Positions 1-6,826 of a DNA stretch of 37,092 nt are shown here, piece after piece. The position numbers were made by a program, and so were the translations under genes. The stretch is from Vreelandella maris (GTDB lineage: Bacteria > Pseudomonadota > Gammaproteobacteria > Pseudomonadales > Halomonadaceae). Location of the stretch: NCBI RefSeq assembly GCF_013371085.1, contig NZ_JABWCV010000031.1, positions 1 through 37,092 on the forward strand, given 5' to 3'. The notes below the pieces were generated by a model. It had not been told where the DNA came from. It saw nothing but the letters and a program-made list of their open reading frames with translations, and searched no databases. Within the stretch, counting starts at the first letter, position 1. Each line of letters starts with the position of its first letter.

Positions 1-367
1 CCTAACCAAAATGCTTGAGTGGAATTGAGGTCGCGACTCATGATGATCTCCAATGCTAAAGAGACCACCAGTGTGATCAGCCAACGTTAATGTGGGTAGA
101 TGGGTTTTATGGCGCGCTTACGTTTGTTTAGAAATCCAGGTAAGCTACTACCGCCAAAGGTCAAAACCGTCCGAAAGCCGGACATTTTAAAATCACGCTA
201 GTGGCCGCTTTGGTGGTGGCGATGGGCAACTGTCGGTGTAAATCGGGACAAAGCGGAAAGTGCTATTAAGGCTCTGCATATTTTCAAGCCATTGTTTTAT
301 ATAAATTAAAATCGCGTTTATCGATAGGTGTCTTAGTAGGTAAGTCCACCGGAAAGACTTAGAATTC
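1..367. other. Flanking DNA without a recognisable gene
   Basis: No open frame here resembles a known protein. A small hairpin (169-173 with 179-183) followed by ATTTTAA could be a weak terminator. The stretch is AT-richer than the phage. Because the tRNA identity stops at 368, this side is likely the end of an integrated island, but no integrase lies in the window to prove it. Confidence 0.4.
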
Positions 368-414
368 GCCTCCGAAGCCGAGGGTCGCAGGTTCAAATCC
401 TGCCGGGCGCGCCA
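368..414 (+). tRNA. 3' fragment of tRNA-Arg(CCG), attachment-site remnant
   Basis: Anticodon loop 370-376 with anticodon CCG, 3' anticodon stem 377-381, five-base variable loop, a perfect 5-bp T stem (387-391 with 399-403) around TTCAAAT, acceptor strand 404-410, discriminator G and encoded CCA to 414. This matches the 3' part of bacterial tRNA-Arg(CCG). No D arm and no 5' acceptor strand (GCGCCCG expected) precede it, and the 5' anticodon stem is mismatched. Identity therefore starts at the anticodon loop, a usual crossover point for tyrosine-recombinase islands. The DNA left of 368 is probably the end of an older integrated element. The fragment itself is not a functional tRNA. Confidence 0.85.
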
Positions 415-421
415 TAATTTC

Positions 422-456
422 AAGGGCTTACGTTAACGCGTAGGCCCTTTTGTTTT
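422..456 (+). terminator. Rho-independent terminator of the tRNA-Arg locus
   Basis: An 11-bp inverted repeat (422-432 with 439-449, one G-T pair) around a six-base loop is followed by a T-rich tract. It lies 8 bases after the tRNA 3' end, so it is the original host terminator, and it places 414-497 as host flank of the phage. Confidence 0.8.
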
Positions 457-497
457 GTGGTACGGGCGGCTATAATCACAAAAGGCAATCCCAAAAG

Positions 498-592
498 TGT
501 AAACGCGCGCCGCATTTGGCACTTTCTCGCGCCATACTTGGCACTGCACTCTTGGGTTGCCTGATTTAGATTTAGCAGGCTATTTGGCACTG
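498..592. repeat. Phage right end (attR-like) with three transposase-binding-site repeats
   Basis: The octamer TTGGCACT occurs at 516-523, 538-545 and 584-591. The first two are exactly 22 bp apart, the size of Mu end-type transposase sites. The aligned blocks 503-524 and 525-546 also share CGCGCC upstream of the octamer. A TG dinucleotide at 498-499 would be the transposon terminus. The third copy ends 14 bases before the stop of the FRG gene. The family pattern (tandem 22-bp sites, TG end) is known from Mu. Assignment here is by analogy. Confidence 0.75.
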
Positions 593-605
593 GGCGGGAT
601 TACTA

Positions 606-1454
606 CTACTGAAGCATTAAGTAGGCGAAGTCTTTAACCTCTCTTGCAGCCCCTTCGTACCCTGGGAACAATACAGACCCTTTAACTCCCAAGTCCGCAC
701 AAAGCAGCAGAAGGTGACCCGCTTCAAGCACTGGTAGTGTCATCTTGATCAAACCGGGCTGCTCTTCAGTCTGGTGACGATATATATCGATTTGGTTTTC
801 CAACGCAGTTGATTCGTACCGTTCTCCTTCGGTTGCCCTGATTGTTGATACGGTGAAGATCCCAGACTGGGCAGCTAAATTCGCACTTGTACTGCCAGGC
901 ATCTCAATGAATGAGAGGTCTTCCCAGAGATGACGGTGCTCAACATTCAAGGCCCAAATAGCCAATCGATCCTGAGTTTCATTCTGGAGAGACCCTGATG
1001 CAGCAAAATATGCTGCTACATAGGATCGCCATGTCCAATCGAGCAAGCACGTCGGTGCTCCATGGTGTTGGGCTGTCGCCAGAAGGGGATAAAGCTCTCG
1101 AGGAGGCCAGCTTGTTGGCTCATGATGAAGGTAACGATTACCGTCCCTCAAAATATCGCGAACGTCGAGTGAGTCACCCGGAAGATTTGTACCAGAGGCG
1201 TCACAGGCTGCAATGAACTGTCCTAAAAGAGAAAGCTCGTAATAGACTTGCCTTGAAGCTAAAGGCGCAAGCCCACTGAACACCCTATGGGCTGCCAGAG
1301 GGCTCTTTGTGCGATAGGCAGCAGGGACCAAACCATAGCTGGTACATTGCTGGCCACGGAACACATACTGGGCCCTAGGCCACCTGGCTGTATCCAGAGG
1401 TGATAGGTAGTCAATCATCTCCCGAGCTGTTTCAAAGTCCTTTTGAACGAACAT
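606..1454 (-). CDS. FRG-domain protein, terminal cargo gene
   Basis: 282 residues. The FRG signature is clear: FRGQ at residues 32-35 after a hydrophobic strand, and QHHGAPTCLLDW at 129-140 followed by a helix that resembles the family's ALYFA segment. There is no signal peptide and no membrane segment. The start has TAGGAG six bases upstream. It is the last gene before the phage right end, where Mu keeps its non-essential mom region, and it is AT-richer than the structural genes. FRG domains occur in many phage and defence-island proteins, but their biochemical role is not settled. A role in host conversion or competition with other phages is inference from position only. Domain identification is secure; function is not. 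Confidence 0.8.
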   Translation of the reverse strand: MFVQKDFETAREMIDYLSPLDTARWPRAQYVFRGQQCTSYGLVPAAYRTKSPLAAHRVFSGLAPLASRQVYYELSLLGQFIAACDASGTNLPGDSLDVRDILRDGNRYLHHEPTSWPPRELYPLLATAQHHGAPTCLLDWTWRSYVAAYFAASGSLQNETQDRLAIWALNVEHRHLWEDLSFIEMPGSTSANLAAQSGIFTVSTIRATEGERYESTALENQIDIYRHQTEEQPGLIKMTLPVLEAGHLLLLCADLGVKGSVLFPGYEGAAREVKDFAYLMLQ

Positions 1455-1484
1455 CTGCTACTCCTACCAATAATGATAATGCCT

Positions 1485-2276
1485 TCAAAACAAGCCCGCC
1501 GGTTCGGCCTCCACATCCCAACTAAAGATCAGCACCTCTTTGGCGTCTGAGCCTTTGCCGCCGCCGACGGTGTAGCGTATGTCGGTGGTTTCGATGTGGT
1601 AGCCCGCGAAGATCCGGCGGAATTCTGGGTGGTCGTTGAGGCTGATGATGGCTTTGCCTTTGAGCTTAGCCAACATGCACGCCATTTCCTCGTACTGTTC
1701 TATGCCAAAGGGTACCCCATATCCTTCTGTCTGCCAGTAGGGCGGGTCCATATAAAAGAGAGTGTGTGGGCGGTCATATCGCTCAATGCAGTCCTGCCAG
1801 CTTAGGTGCTCTATAAAGGTGCTTGATAGGCGCAAGTGAGCCGCTGATAGCGTCTCCTCTAAACGCAGCAGGTTTAAGCCTGGTGGTGTGGTGGTGGCAG
1901 TGCCAAACGTTTGGCCTTCGACTCGGGCACCGAAGGCGTTCTGCTGTAGGTAATAGAAACGGGCGGCACGCTGTATGTCAGTGAGCGTTTCAGGTCGAGT
2001 CATCTTCAACCACTCGAACACCTGGCGGCTTGAAAGAGCCCACTTAAACTGCCTTACGAACTCTTCTAGATGGTTCTGCACAACACGGTAGAGGTTCACT
2101 AGGTCGCCGTTAACATCGTTAAGCACCTCGACGTCTGCGGGCGAGGGACGCAGGAAGAATAGAGCAGCCCCTCCTGCGAAGGGCTCAACGTAGCACTGGT
2201 GCGGGGGCATTAGCGGAAATATGCGATCAGCTAGGCGGCGTTTGCCGCCCATCCAGGGAATGATTGGGGTAGCCAC
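1485..2276 (-). CDS. D12-class (Dam-like) DNA adenine N6-methyltransferase
   Basis: 263 residues, typical of the D12 family. Visible motifs are PWMGGKR at residues 7-13, the AdoMet-binding EPFAGGAALF at 31-40, and the catalytic DPPY at 175-178. It would transfer a methyl group from S-adenosylmethionine to adenine N6 in DNA, probably to protect phage DNA from host restriction. No restriction gene is adjacent. The chosen start is GTG at 2276, with AGGAG seven bases upstream. It lies 50 bp inside the upstream com-like gene. Both start codon and Shine-Dalgarno are sequestered in a hairpin (2271-2311). In Mu the com-controlled modification gene is mom, an unrelated enzyme with a GTG start, so this is a swapped effector under the same kind of control. 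Target sequence unknown. Confidence 0.92.
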   Translation of the reverse strand: MATPIIPWMGGKRRLADRIFPLMPPHQCYVEPFAGGAALFFLRPSPADVEVLNDVNGDLVNLYRVVQNHLEEFVRQFKWALSSRQVFEWLKMTRPETLTDIQRAARFYYLQQNAFGARVEGQTFGTATTTPPGLNLLRLEETLSAAHLRLSSTFIEHLSWQDCIERYDRPHTLFYMDPPYWQTEGYGVPFGIEQYEEMACMLAKLKGKAIISLNDHPEFRRIFAGYHIETTDIRYTVGGGKGSDAKEVLIFSWDVEAEPAGLF

Positions 2277-2424
2277 GAGGCATCTCCTGTTGGGGTTTGG
2301 AGCTCGTGGCTCTCTGCTGGTTTAAGTGCCTGCAACGCGGGCACTTTATCTCAATGAACTGGTAATCGCTGACGTTGGCCAGCTTGCGGTTGCACCGTGT
2401 ACAACGGATTTCGATTAACACCAT
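2227..2424 (-). CDS. com: Com-like zinc-finger translational activator
   Basis: 65 residues, close to the size of Mu Com. Two CxxC pairs (residues 8-11 and 29-32, the second in the segment IEIKCPRC) form a small zinc finger, followed by a short basic, polar tail, the layout of the Com family. Mu Com binds mom mRNA and exposes its ribosome-binding site. The gene overlaps the methyltransferase by 50 bp, the same arrangement as com-mom. A late-promoter-like motif lies upstream at 2484-2493, so the pair should be expressed late in lytic growth. Alternative readings such as a general zinc ribbon are less likely given the overlap and the masking hairpin. Confidence 0.85.
   Translation of the reverse strand: MVLIEIRCTRCNRKLANVSDYQFIEIKCPRCRHLNQQRATSSKPQQEMPRGYPNHSLDGRQTPPS
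2271..2311 (-). promoter_or_regulatory. Translation-inhibitory hairpin over the methyltransferase start
   Basis: On the minus-strand RNA a perfect 9-bp stem pairs 2303-2311 with 2271-2279, and an inner 4-bp stem pairs 2299-2302 with 2284-2287. The outer stem contains the GTG start codon (2274-2276). The inner stem contains most of the AGGAG Shine-Dalgarno (2284-2288). The loop is 11 bases and a 4-base bulge separates the stems. Both sequences needed for initiation are masked. In Mu, Com protein binds mom mRNA and opens such a structure; the same role here for the Com-like protein is inference. Confidence 0.75.
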
Positions 2425-2483
2425 GTCAAGCCTATAACGAATCTAACGTTTGGCTTAGACTCTCTAACGCCTAGCTAGGCAGG

Positions 2484-2493
2484 GGAGTCTTGG
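2484..2493 (-). promoter_or_regulatory. Candidate late-promoter activator motif upstream of com
   Basis: Minus-strand CCAAGACTCC differs at one base from CCAAAACTCC found upstream of the protease and the holin. It lies about 60 bases upstream of the com start. A TATAGG at 2431-2436 could be the -10 box, with no good -35, as expected for an activator-dependent promoter. Two TCTAACG repeats 21 bp apart (2442-2448, 2463-2469) lie between. This is the weakest of the three motif copies. Confidence 0.4.
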
Positions 2494-2521
2494 CCGACTT
2501 GCAGGTGTGTGCTGCTTGTTG

Positions 2522-2559
2522 GTGGCCACCTCCGGTGTTACAGCACCTTCGGTGGCCAC
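2522..2559. terminator. Large hairpin between the tail genes and com
   Basis: Arms 2522-2530 and 2551-2559 pair perfectly over 9 bp (GTGGCCACC with GGTGGCCAC), with a second 4-bp stem inside (2534-2537 with 2544-2547). There is no clear U tract on either strand. It sits after the last tail gene and before the com promoter region, so it may end or trim the tail transcript. A regulatory or recombination site is also possible. Confidence 0.45.
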
Positions 2560-2584
2560 TCCCTTCTATGAAATTGTCACCTCA

Positions 2585-3199
2585 CTACCAACTAATACCC
2601 TCAACCACCTCCAGGCTTCCAGCATTAGCAATCGCGTCTTCCAGCGCCTGCCGCTTACCCGTAGCCGCACCGCTAAGCGAGATCCACGCATCCGCTTTTG
2701 CAATCACCCGGTGCACCAGCTCGGCTTTATCCATGCTGCGGGCGTTAGCAATGGCATCAATCAGCGGTGTGGCGGCTGAGCTATCGGATTGATAGGCGCG
2801 CGCCTCAGACTCTTGCTTGTCCCACGTTTTGGTTTCAGGGTCGGGGTAGCCGCGCAGGATGGCGTTTAGTTCGGCTGTATAGCCATCATTGATACGCTGC
2901 AACGCTCGCTCTTTCGTCCGCTCTAGTATCACCGTTTTGTCTTCATCAGAGAACGGCACAACGTCACGGACAACGATAACAACACGCCGCTCAGAATCTG
3001 GCGTCAGCGTTTCGTCGCCGTAACGGTGGAACTCATCTGGTAGCGGAGGGGATTCGTTGACCTCGGGCCACCAGGACACTCCTTGCACTCCTAGCGCTGG
3101 GTCAGTCCATGAAAGGTCAGCAAGGTCAGCTTGAGATAAGCCGCGCAAGAATGGTGGCAGCGCGACGCGGGTGGCGGTGTTGTTTTGAACTTTGATCAT
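2585..3199 (-). CDS. Tail-fibre assembly-like protein
   Basis: 204 residues. The C-terminal half has the pattern common to phage tail-fibre-assembly and DUF4376-like proteins: a YPDPETKTWDKQESEARAY segment near residues 115-133, then TPLIDAIANAR and a short helical C-terminus with a G-R-Q-A-L-E-D run. It is soluble with no signal. It is the last gene of the tail operon, where such helpers usually sit next to the fibre they fold. The start ATG overlaps the stop of the upstream gene (ATGA), so the two are probably translationally coupled. The family call rests on motif memory, so the exact name is uncertain. Confidence 0.6.
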   Translation of the reverse strand: MIKVQNNTATRVALPPFLRGLSQADLADLSWTDPALGVQGVSWWPEVNESPPLPDEFHRYGDETLTPDSERRVVIVVRDVVPFSDEDKTVILERTKERALQRINDGYTAELNAILRGYPDPETKTWDKQESEARAYQSDSSAATPLIDAIANARSMDKAELVHRVIAKADAWISLSGAATGKRQALEDAIANAGSLEVVEGISW

Positions 3200-3825
3200 G
3201 AAAGAAGCTCTACGACTGAAAGTAAATATGATGCGCTTTCTGAAGGGTTGAAAGTCCCTGCAAAGTTGCGTTCTATACGCACTCTGGATTCAGAATTATT
3301 CACATCGTCATAAACTTCGTAAAAACCCCAGTCTCCATTGTTGTCAAACCCGTAGTATGCAGGTCTATAATGTGTTGAAACAAACGGTATTAGAGAAGAT
3401 TTAAAATCATCCCTAGGTATATACTCGTATGCCCTATAGTTTTGTCTGCCAATGAAATTATGGACCTTTTTTACTCCATTCAACTGAAGCATAACTAAAT
3501 TTATTATGTCTAAATCAGCTCCCGATATTCGAGGAGTAAACTCAATAAACCCTTCCCCTATATCGGTTAACTGAGCTGAGTAAGCGCTGCTACTACCGTC
3601 TGAGACCCTTTGGTTAAAGTAAATGAGGGTTTTACTTAGATCTAATGCAGGGGTATTTATGACGATGGGGGTACCCGCACTTCCTGATACTGAAAAGATG
3701 GAGGTAAAAAAATTACTTACACTGAATATGCTAGTGTCTTCCATCATTGATTCAGTCCGCCTCGGCAATCCCCCCAGCCCATTACCCACAGCGGGCGCGC
3801 CTTTCATCCCATATGCATACGTCAT
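3196..3825 (-). CDS. Probable tail-tip or receptor-binding protein, AT-rich
   Basis: 209 residues. I do not recognise a family. The N-terminus (MTYAYGMKGAPAVGNGLGG) is glycine-rich, like the end caps of phage tail proteins, and the rest is rich in aromatic residues and beta-prone segments. Roughly 3200-3740 is visibly AT-rich compared with the tail genes on both sides, as is common for exchangeable host-recognition genes. It lies between two small tail proteins and the assembly-like protein, the place of the adsorption apparatus. Start ATG at 3825 follows a purine-rich AAGGGGG. The role is inferred from position and base composition only. Confidence 0.5.
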   Translation of the reverse strand: MTYAYGMKGAPAVGNGLGGLPRRTESMMEDTSIFSVSNFFTSIFSVSGSAGTPIVINTPALDLSKTLIYFNQRVSDGSSSAYSAQLTDIGEGFIEFTPRISGADLDIINLVMLQLNGVKKVHNFIGRQNYRAYEYIPRDDFKSSLIPFVSTHYRPAYYGFDNNGDWGFYEVYDDVNNSESRVRIERNFAGTFNPSESASYLLSVVELLS

Positions 3826-3834
3826 AACGCCCCC

Positions 3835-4251
3835 TTAATAATCAGTGTATTCAGCGTGAAACACGATGCCGTTGGTCGCGGCCACCTGACTGCCGACATA
3901 CAGCTTGTCTCCTGCTTCCAGGCGTAGCGGCGTTGTCTCGCTATAGCGCTCAAACGCAGTGACCGGAATCGCTGTAGTGACGTTGACGGTAATTGCCTCC
4001 ATCAATGCGCTATCAACTAGATGCTTTGTGGTGCCCGCATCTTTACTGATAAACAGCACCAGAGAGGAAGCCGTGACGGTATCGCGGGGAATCGCGCTTA
4101 ACTGGGTCAGAATCGCGCCGTCCGTGCCTGCCGTTAGCAGCTCGACGGTATTGGTAGGCGCGTCGGTTGTGAGCGAGGCAGCGGCAGCGGTGACGATAGC
4201 GGTGGCTGTCTTGGGTGTTTGGGCAAACGGGGCAGTGAACGTTTTGGCCAT
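3835..4251 (-). CDS. Small tail structural protein
   Basis: 138 residues, rich in T, A and V with alternating beta-type segments and no signal or membrane segment. Near-C-terminal text (RLEAGDKLYVGSQVA) resembles small beta-barrel virion proteins of phage tails. The start has AGGAG seven bases upstream. It lies between 127- and 209-residue ORFs in the terminal part of the tail operon. No firm family assignment; tail structural role is inferred from context. Confidence 0.5.
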   Translation of the reverse strand: MAKTFTAPFAQTPKTATAIVTAAAASLTTDAPTNTVELLTAGTDGAILTQLSAIPRDTVTASSLVLFISKDAGTTKHLVDSALMEAITVNVTTAIPVTAFERYSETTPLRLEAGDKLYVGSQVAATNGIVFHAEYTDY

Positions 4252-4263
4252 AGTGAGGCTCCT

Positions 4264-4647
4264 TTAGAAAGAAAGTGCGATGGCGTGAGAGCGAGCGAGG
4301 GTGTCATCTAAGATATTGCGTTTCATTAGGCCCCCTGAGCCGTCAGGGCCTGCGTAGTCGCCGGGGGCGGTCAGCGTGCCGGGCTGCAGATCGGTGATTG
4401 ATACGTCACCCACGGCGATGGCTTGGGTTTGATCTCTATACCCCCGTGCCTCTTGGGCTGACTCGCCAGCCGCTTGAGCGCTATCGGCAGCAGCCTGTTT
4501 TTCAGCCGTTACCTCTGCACCAAATGCGGCAATATTGGCTTGCAAATCATTAAGCGCGACCAGCTTACCGTTCCATTTGACGATGTAGTTCTGGTCGAGC
4601 GTTTCCCACTCAAAGGGGCCAAAGTCGATTGTCGGAAAATCGGCCAT
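4264..4647 (-). CDS. Short tail-fibre-like protein with coiled coil
   Basis: 127 residues. The N-terminus is a compact aromatic domain. Residues about 35-75 form an alanine- and glutamate-rich helix (AEVTAEKQAAADSAQAAGESAQ) typical of fibre coiled coils. The C-terminus ends with a glycine-containing segment. GAGGTG precedes the ATG. It probably anchors or trimerises a tail-tip component. It is much shorter than a full fibre, so receptor binding may lie in neighbouring proteins. Confidence 0.5.
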   Translation of the reverse strand: MADFPTIDFGPFEWETLDQNYIVKWNGKLVALNDLQANIAAFGAEVTAEKQAAADSAQAAGESAQEARGYRDQTQAIAVGDVSITDLQPGTLTAPGDYAGPDGSGGLMKRNILDDTLARSHAIALSF

Positions 4648-4649
4648 CG

Positions 4650-5471
4650 TTACACCTCAAGAAATGACAGACTGGTCTGCCAGTTGTTGTAAAAGTCGTG
4701 GATGTGCTCGTAGTCACCCTCCCGCTTGGCCAAAAACGAGTGCTCTACCTCTTTAACCCCGCCCTGTTTGGGGTAGAGCGAAACGAAGATGTTGGCCCTG
4801 CGCCCTCTCTTTACGAGTTCGGTGGTGAGCGTGGTTCGATCAGCATCGTCCATGTGTTTAAGGTCGATGTTTAGGCGTCTATAAATACCGTCACTGCCTA
4901 CGGAGCGCAGCGAACCCCCTTCGGTGCGACGGTGCTCCACCATTTCAACCTCGGTGAGCTTGACGCCGTAACTGGCATTGAACGTTGGCGAGAAAGAGAA
5001 CCCCACAATGATGCAGCCGATCTGGATGCATCCATCTGGGTTAGCGCTATCCTTGATCGTAATGCGGTAGCCGGTAGCAAAATCAGGCTCCAGCCAGAAT
5101 GGTTTCACCTGTACGGGGATTTTGTCGTTGTAGCTGGCACCCCAAGGATCTACCCCCAGCCGCAGTAGCGGTGGAGCGATCAGTTCAGCGGCGGATACTT
5201 CGCCCGTATCGCTAACAACGTCAGTGTTTCTCAATCGCTCTAAGCGGACGGTTGCCGATGCTGAGAGGTTATGCCGGTAAAGCACGACGGTATCCAGAAA
5301 GGTTAAGGTTTCAAACGAGCCCTCAATCACCTGCTCGCTGGTATCCACAGAGCGCCAGGGGTACGCCCGCCCGCTACGCTGGGTGTAGGTGATCGGTAGT
5401 GCTTCACTGGTTGCGGTAAGCGTTGCCGCGTCATGCAAGTTATCGATGATCAGGCGTAAATTGCCGCTCAT
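4650..5471 (-). CDS. Tail-tip structural protein of D3112/B3-type siphophage tail
   Basis: 273 residues from ATG 5471, chosen because GAGGT lies six bases upstream; an ATG at 5477 has no room for a ribosome site. The protein is beta-rich with many aromatic residues, and no signal or membrane segment is visible. It directly follows the DUF2163-like tip protein and overlaps it slightly. In transposable siphophages of Pseudomonas a protein of this type belongs to the tail tip assembled below the tape measure. I cannot name a precise family with certainty. Confidence 0.55.
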   Translation of the reverse strand: MSGNLRLIIDNLHDAATLTATSEALPITYTQRSGRAYPWRSVDTSEQVIEGSFETLTFLDTVVLYRHNLSASATVRLERLRNTDVVSDTGEVSAAELIAPPLLRLGVDPWGASYNDKIPVQVKPFWLEPDFATGYRITIKDSANPDGCIQIGCIIVGFSFSPTFNASYGVKLTEVEMVEHRRTEGGSLRSVGSDGIYRRLNIDLKHMDDADRTTLTTELVKRGRRANIFVSLYPKQGGVKEVEHSFLAKREGDYEHIHDFYNNWQTSLSFLEV

Positions 5472-6826
5472 AGCCATACCTCGAGTGATGTAGTACTACG
5501 GGTGGGTGAGCGTCCCACGGCCAGCAAGCGGCCGATGCGCCCCTGCATGCGTGGGTGCTCGACGGCGATGGCCTGGCCGACTTCGACGACCGGCATGAAT
5601 GCGTTGATGCTGTACACGTCACGGCGAACCGCTTTAAGGGCCAAAAGCCGGTTCCGCTCGGTCGTCGCGTCCGCTGCGTTAGCGATGCAGCTGTCACGCG
5701 TGGCGTCTTCGGCAAGCGGGTAATCGTCGACGTCTTGAGTGGCTTTTGACTCGCTCCATTCGCGCTTGAGACGCGCCGCCTCGGTAGGTTCGTTGTCTTC
5801 GATCACGCCCGCGACGGTGCGAAGCGCTGAGTAGTTGCGACCCCAGCGAAGTGTGAGCGATGACCAGGGTGGCTCTGTTTCAGAAAGGCCTATCTGGTCA
5901 TACTCGATGTCGTCATCAAACAGCGTGATGTCGGCAGTGGTCGGCACAGTGTGCTGCCGCATCACCAGTTCGTTGAGGCGGTTCAGGTACCAGTAAGCAC
6001 CCAGCCCTGCACACAGGTCGTCAAGTACCTGGCGCCCGGTCACTTCACTGTTGTAATAGAGGCCCACGGTGTAATCGGGCATGTTGATGTCGCCCACCGT
6101 AATGCCGTACTGTCCAGCGACCCATTCCGCGATCAGATGCGGCGTGCTGTGCTGTTCCTCGATGTCGACTGTTAGGTCTAGCGAAACCGGTGCGTCGAGA
6201 ACAAACCTGCCTTCGCTGGCGTAGTTACTTACCGTCAGCGTGGTAGAGCCTCCCTCCTTGGGCGTGAGGGACACACACGGTAAAAAGGACGCCTTATATT
6301 CGTATTGAGTGCCGTCGCTTGTGCGGTACGCCGGCGCGTTGTAGACGGAACCCAACGCCAGCGGTACCGGACCCCCGTCGTCAGGCAACTCGCCGGTATC
6401 GATGGGTTCATCGAGCACCGTGCTTTGATCGTCCATCGCAAACGTGATCTCGCCACGTCGGGCAGATGTGATGCCACCGTTGATGCCTCGCGCATGTAGG
6501 CGGAAATCATCCCGCGACCAATCCGGTCCGCCCAGGTATAGCCGAATGCTATGCCCTTGCCAGGCGCGGCTAACCCAGTGGGTAATCTCCCCATCGTCAA
6601 TCAGCGTGATGTCGCCAAAGCTGATCAAGCCATCAATGCGGGTTTCAATGTCCACGGCTTCGATCAGAAGGTCGTCATAAATGCGGTTCGCCGCACTATC
6701 CGTAGGCTTGCTGATATACGGGTGAGACGACACATACTCAGTGCTGCCTGCGTAGTCCAGTTCGCACAATACAATGCGGGGTGCTGACAGATCCGCCAGC
6801 CAGTTATCGTACTGAGCGTCCGTCAT
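5468..6826 (-). CDS. DUF2163-like tail-tip (baseplate hub-like) protein
   Basis: 452 residues. The opening (MTDAQYDNWLADLSAPRIVLCELDY) and the regularly spaced strand pairs around residues 60-170, including FGDITLIDDGEI, match tail proteins of gene-transfer-agent and siphophage tips annotated as DUF2163 or similar. The second half resembles hub proteins that interact with the cell surface. The start overlaps the end of the tape-measure gene by 4 bp. Its place directly after the tape measure is where tail-tip genes lie in siphophages. Family name moderately sure, tail role likely. Confidence 0.65.
   Translation of the reverse strand: MTDAQYDNWLADLSAPRIVLCELDYAGSTEYVSSHPYISKPTDSAANRIYDDLLIEAVDIETRIDGLISFGDITLIDDGEITHWVSRAWQGHSIRLYLGGPDWSRDDFRLHARGINGGITSARRGEITFAMDDQSTVLDEPIDTGELPDDGGPVPLALGSVYNAPAYRTSDGTQYEYKASFLPCVSLTPKEGGSTTLTVSNYASEGRFVLDAPVSLDLTVDIEEQHSTPHLIAEWVAGQYGITVGDINMPDYTVGLYYNSEVTGRQVLDDLCAGLGAYWYLNRLNELVMRQHTVPTTADITLFDDDIEYDQIGLSETEPPWSSLTLRWGRNYSALRTVAGVIEDNEPTEAARLKREWSESKATQDVDDYPLAEDATRDSCIANAADATTERNRLLALKAVRRDVYSINAFMPVVEVGQAIAVEHPRMQGRIGRLLAVGRSPTRSTTSLEVWL

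Noticed and set aside
193..423. 76-residue minus-strand open frame beginning MKLWRARQDLNLRPSASE
   Set aside because: It is antisense to the tRNA-Arg fragment; RQDLNLRPS-type peptides are well-known false genes opposite tRNA 3' ends.
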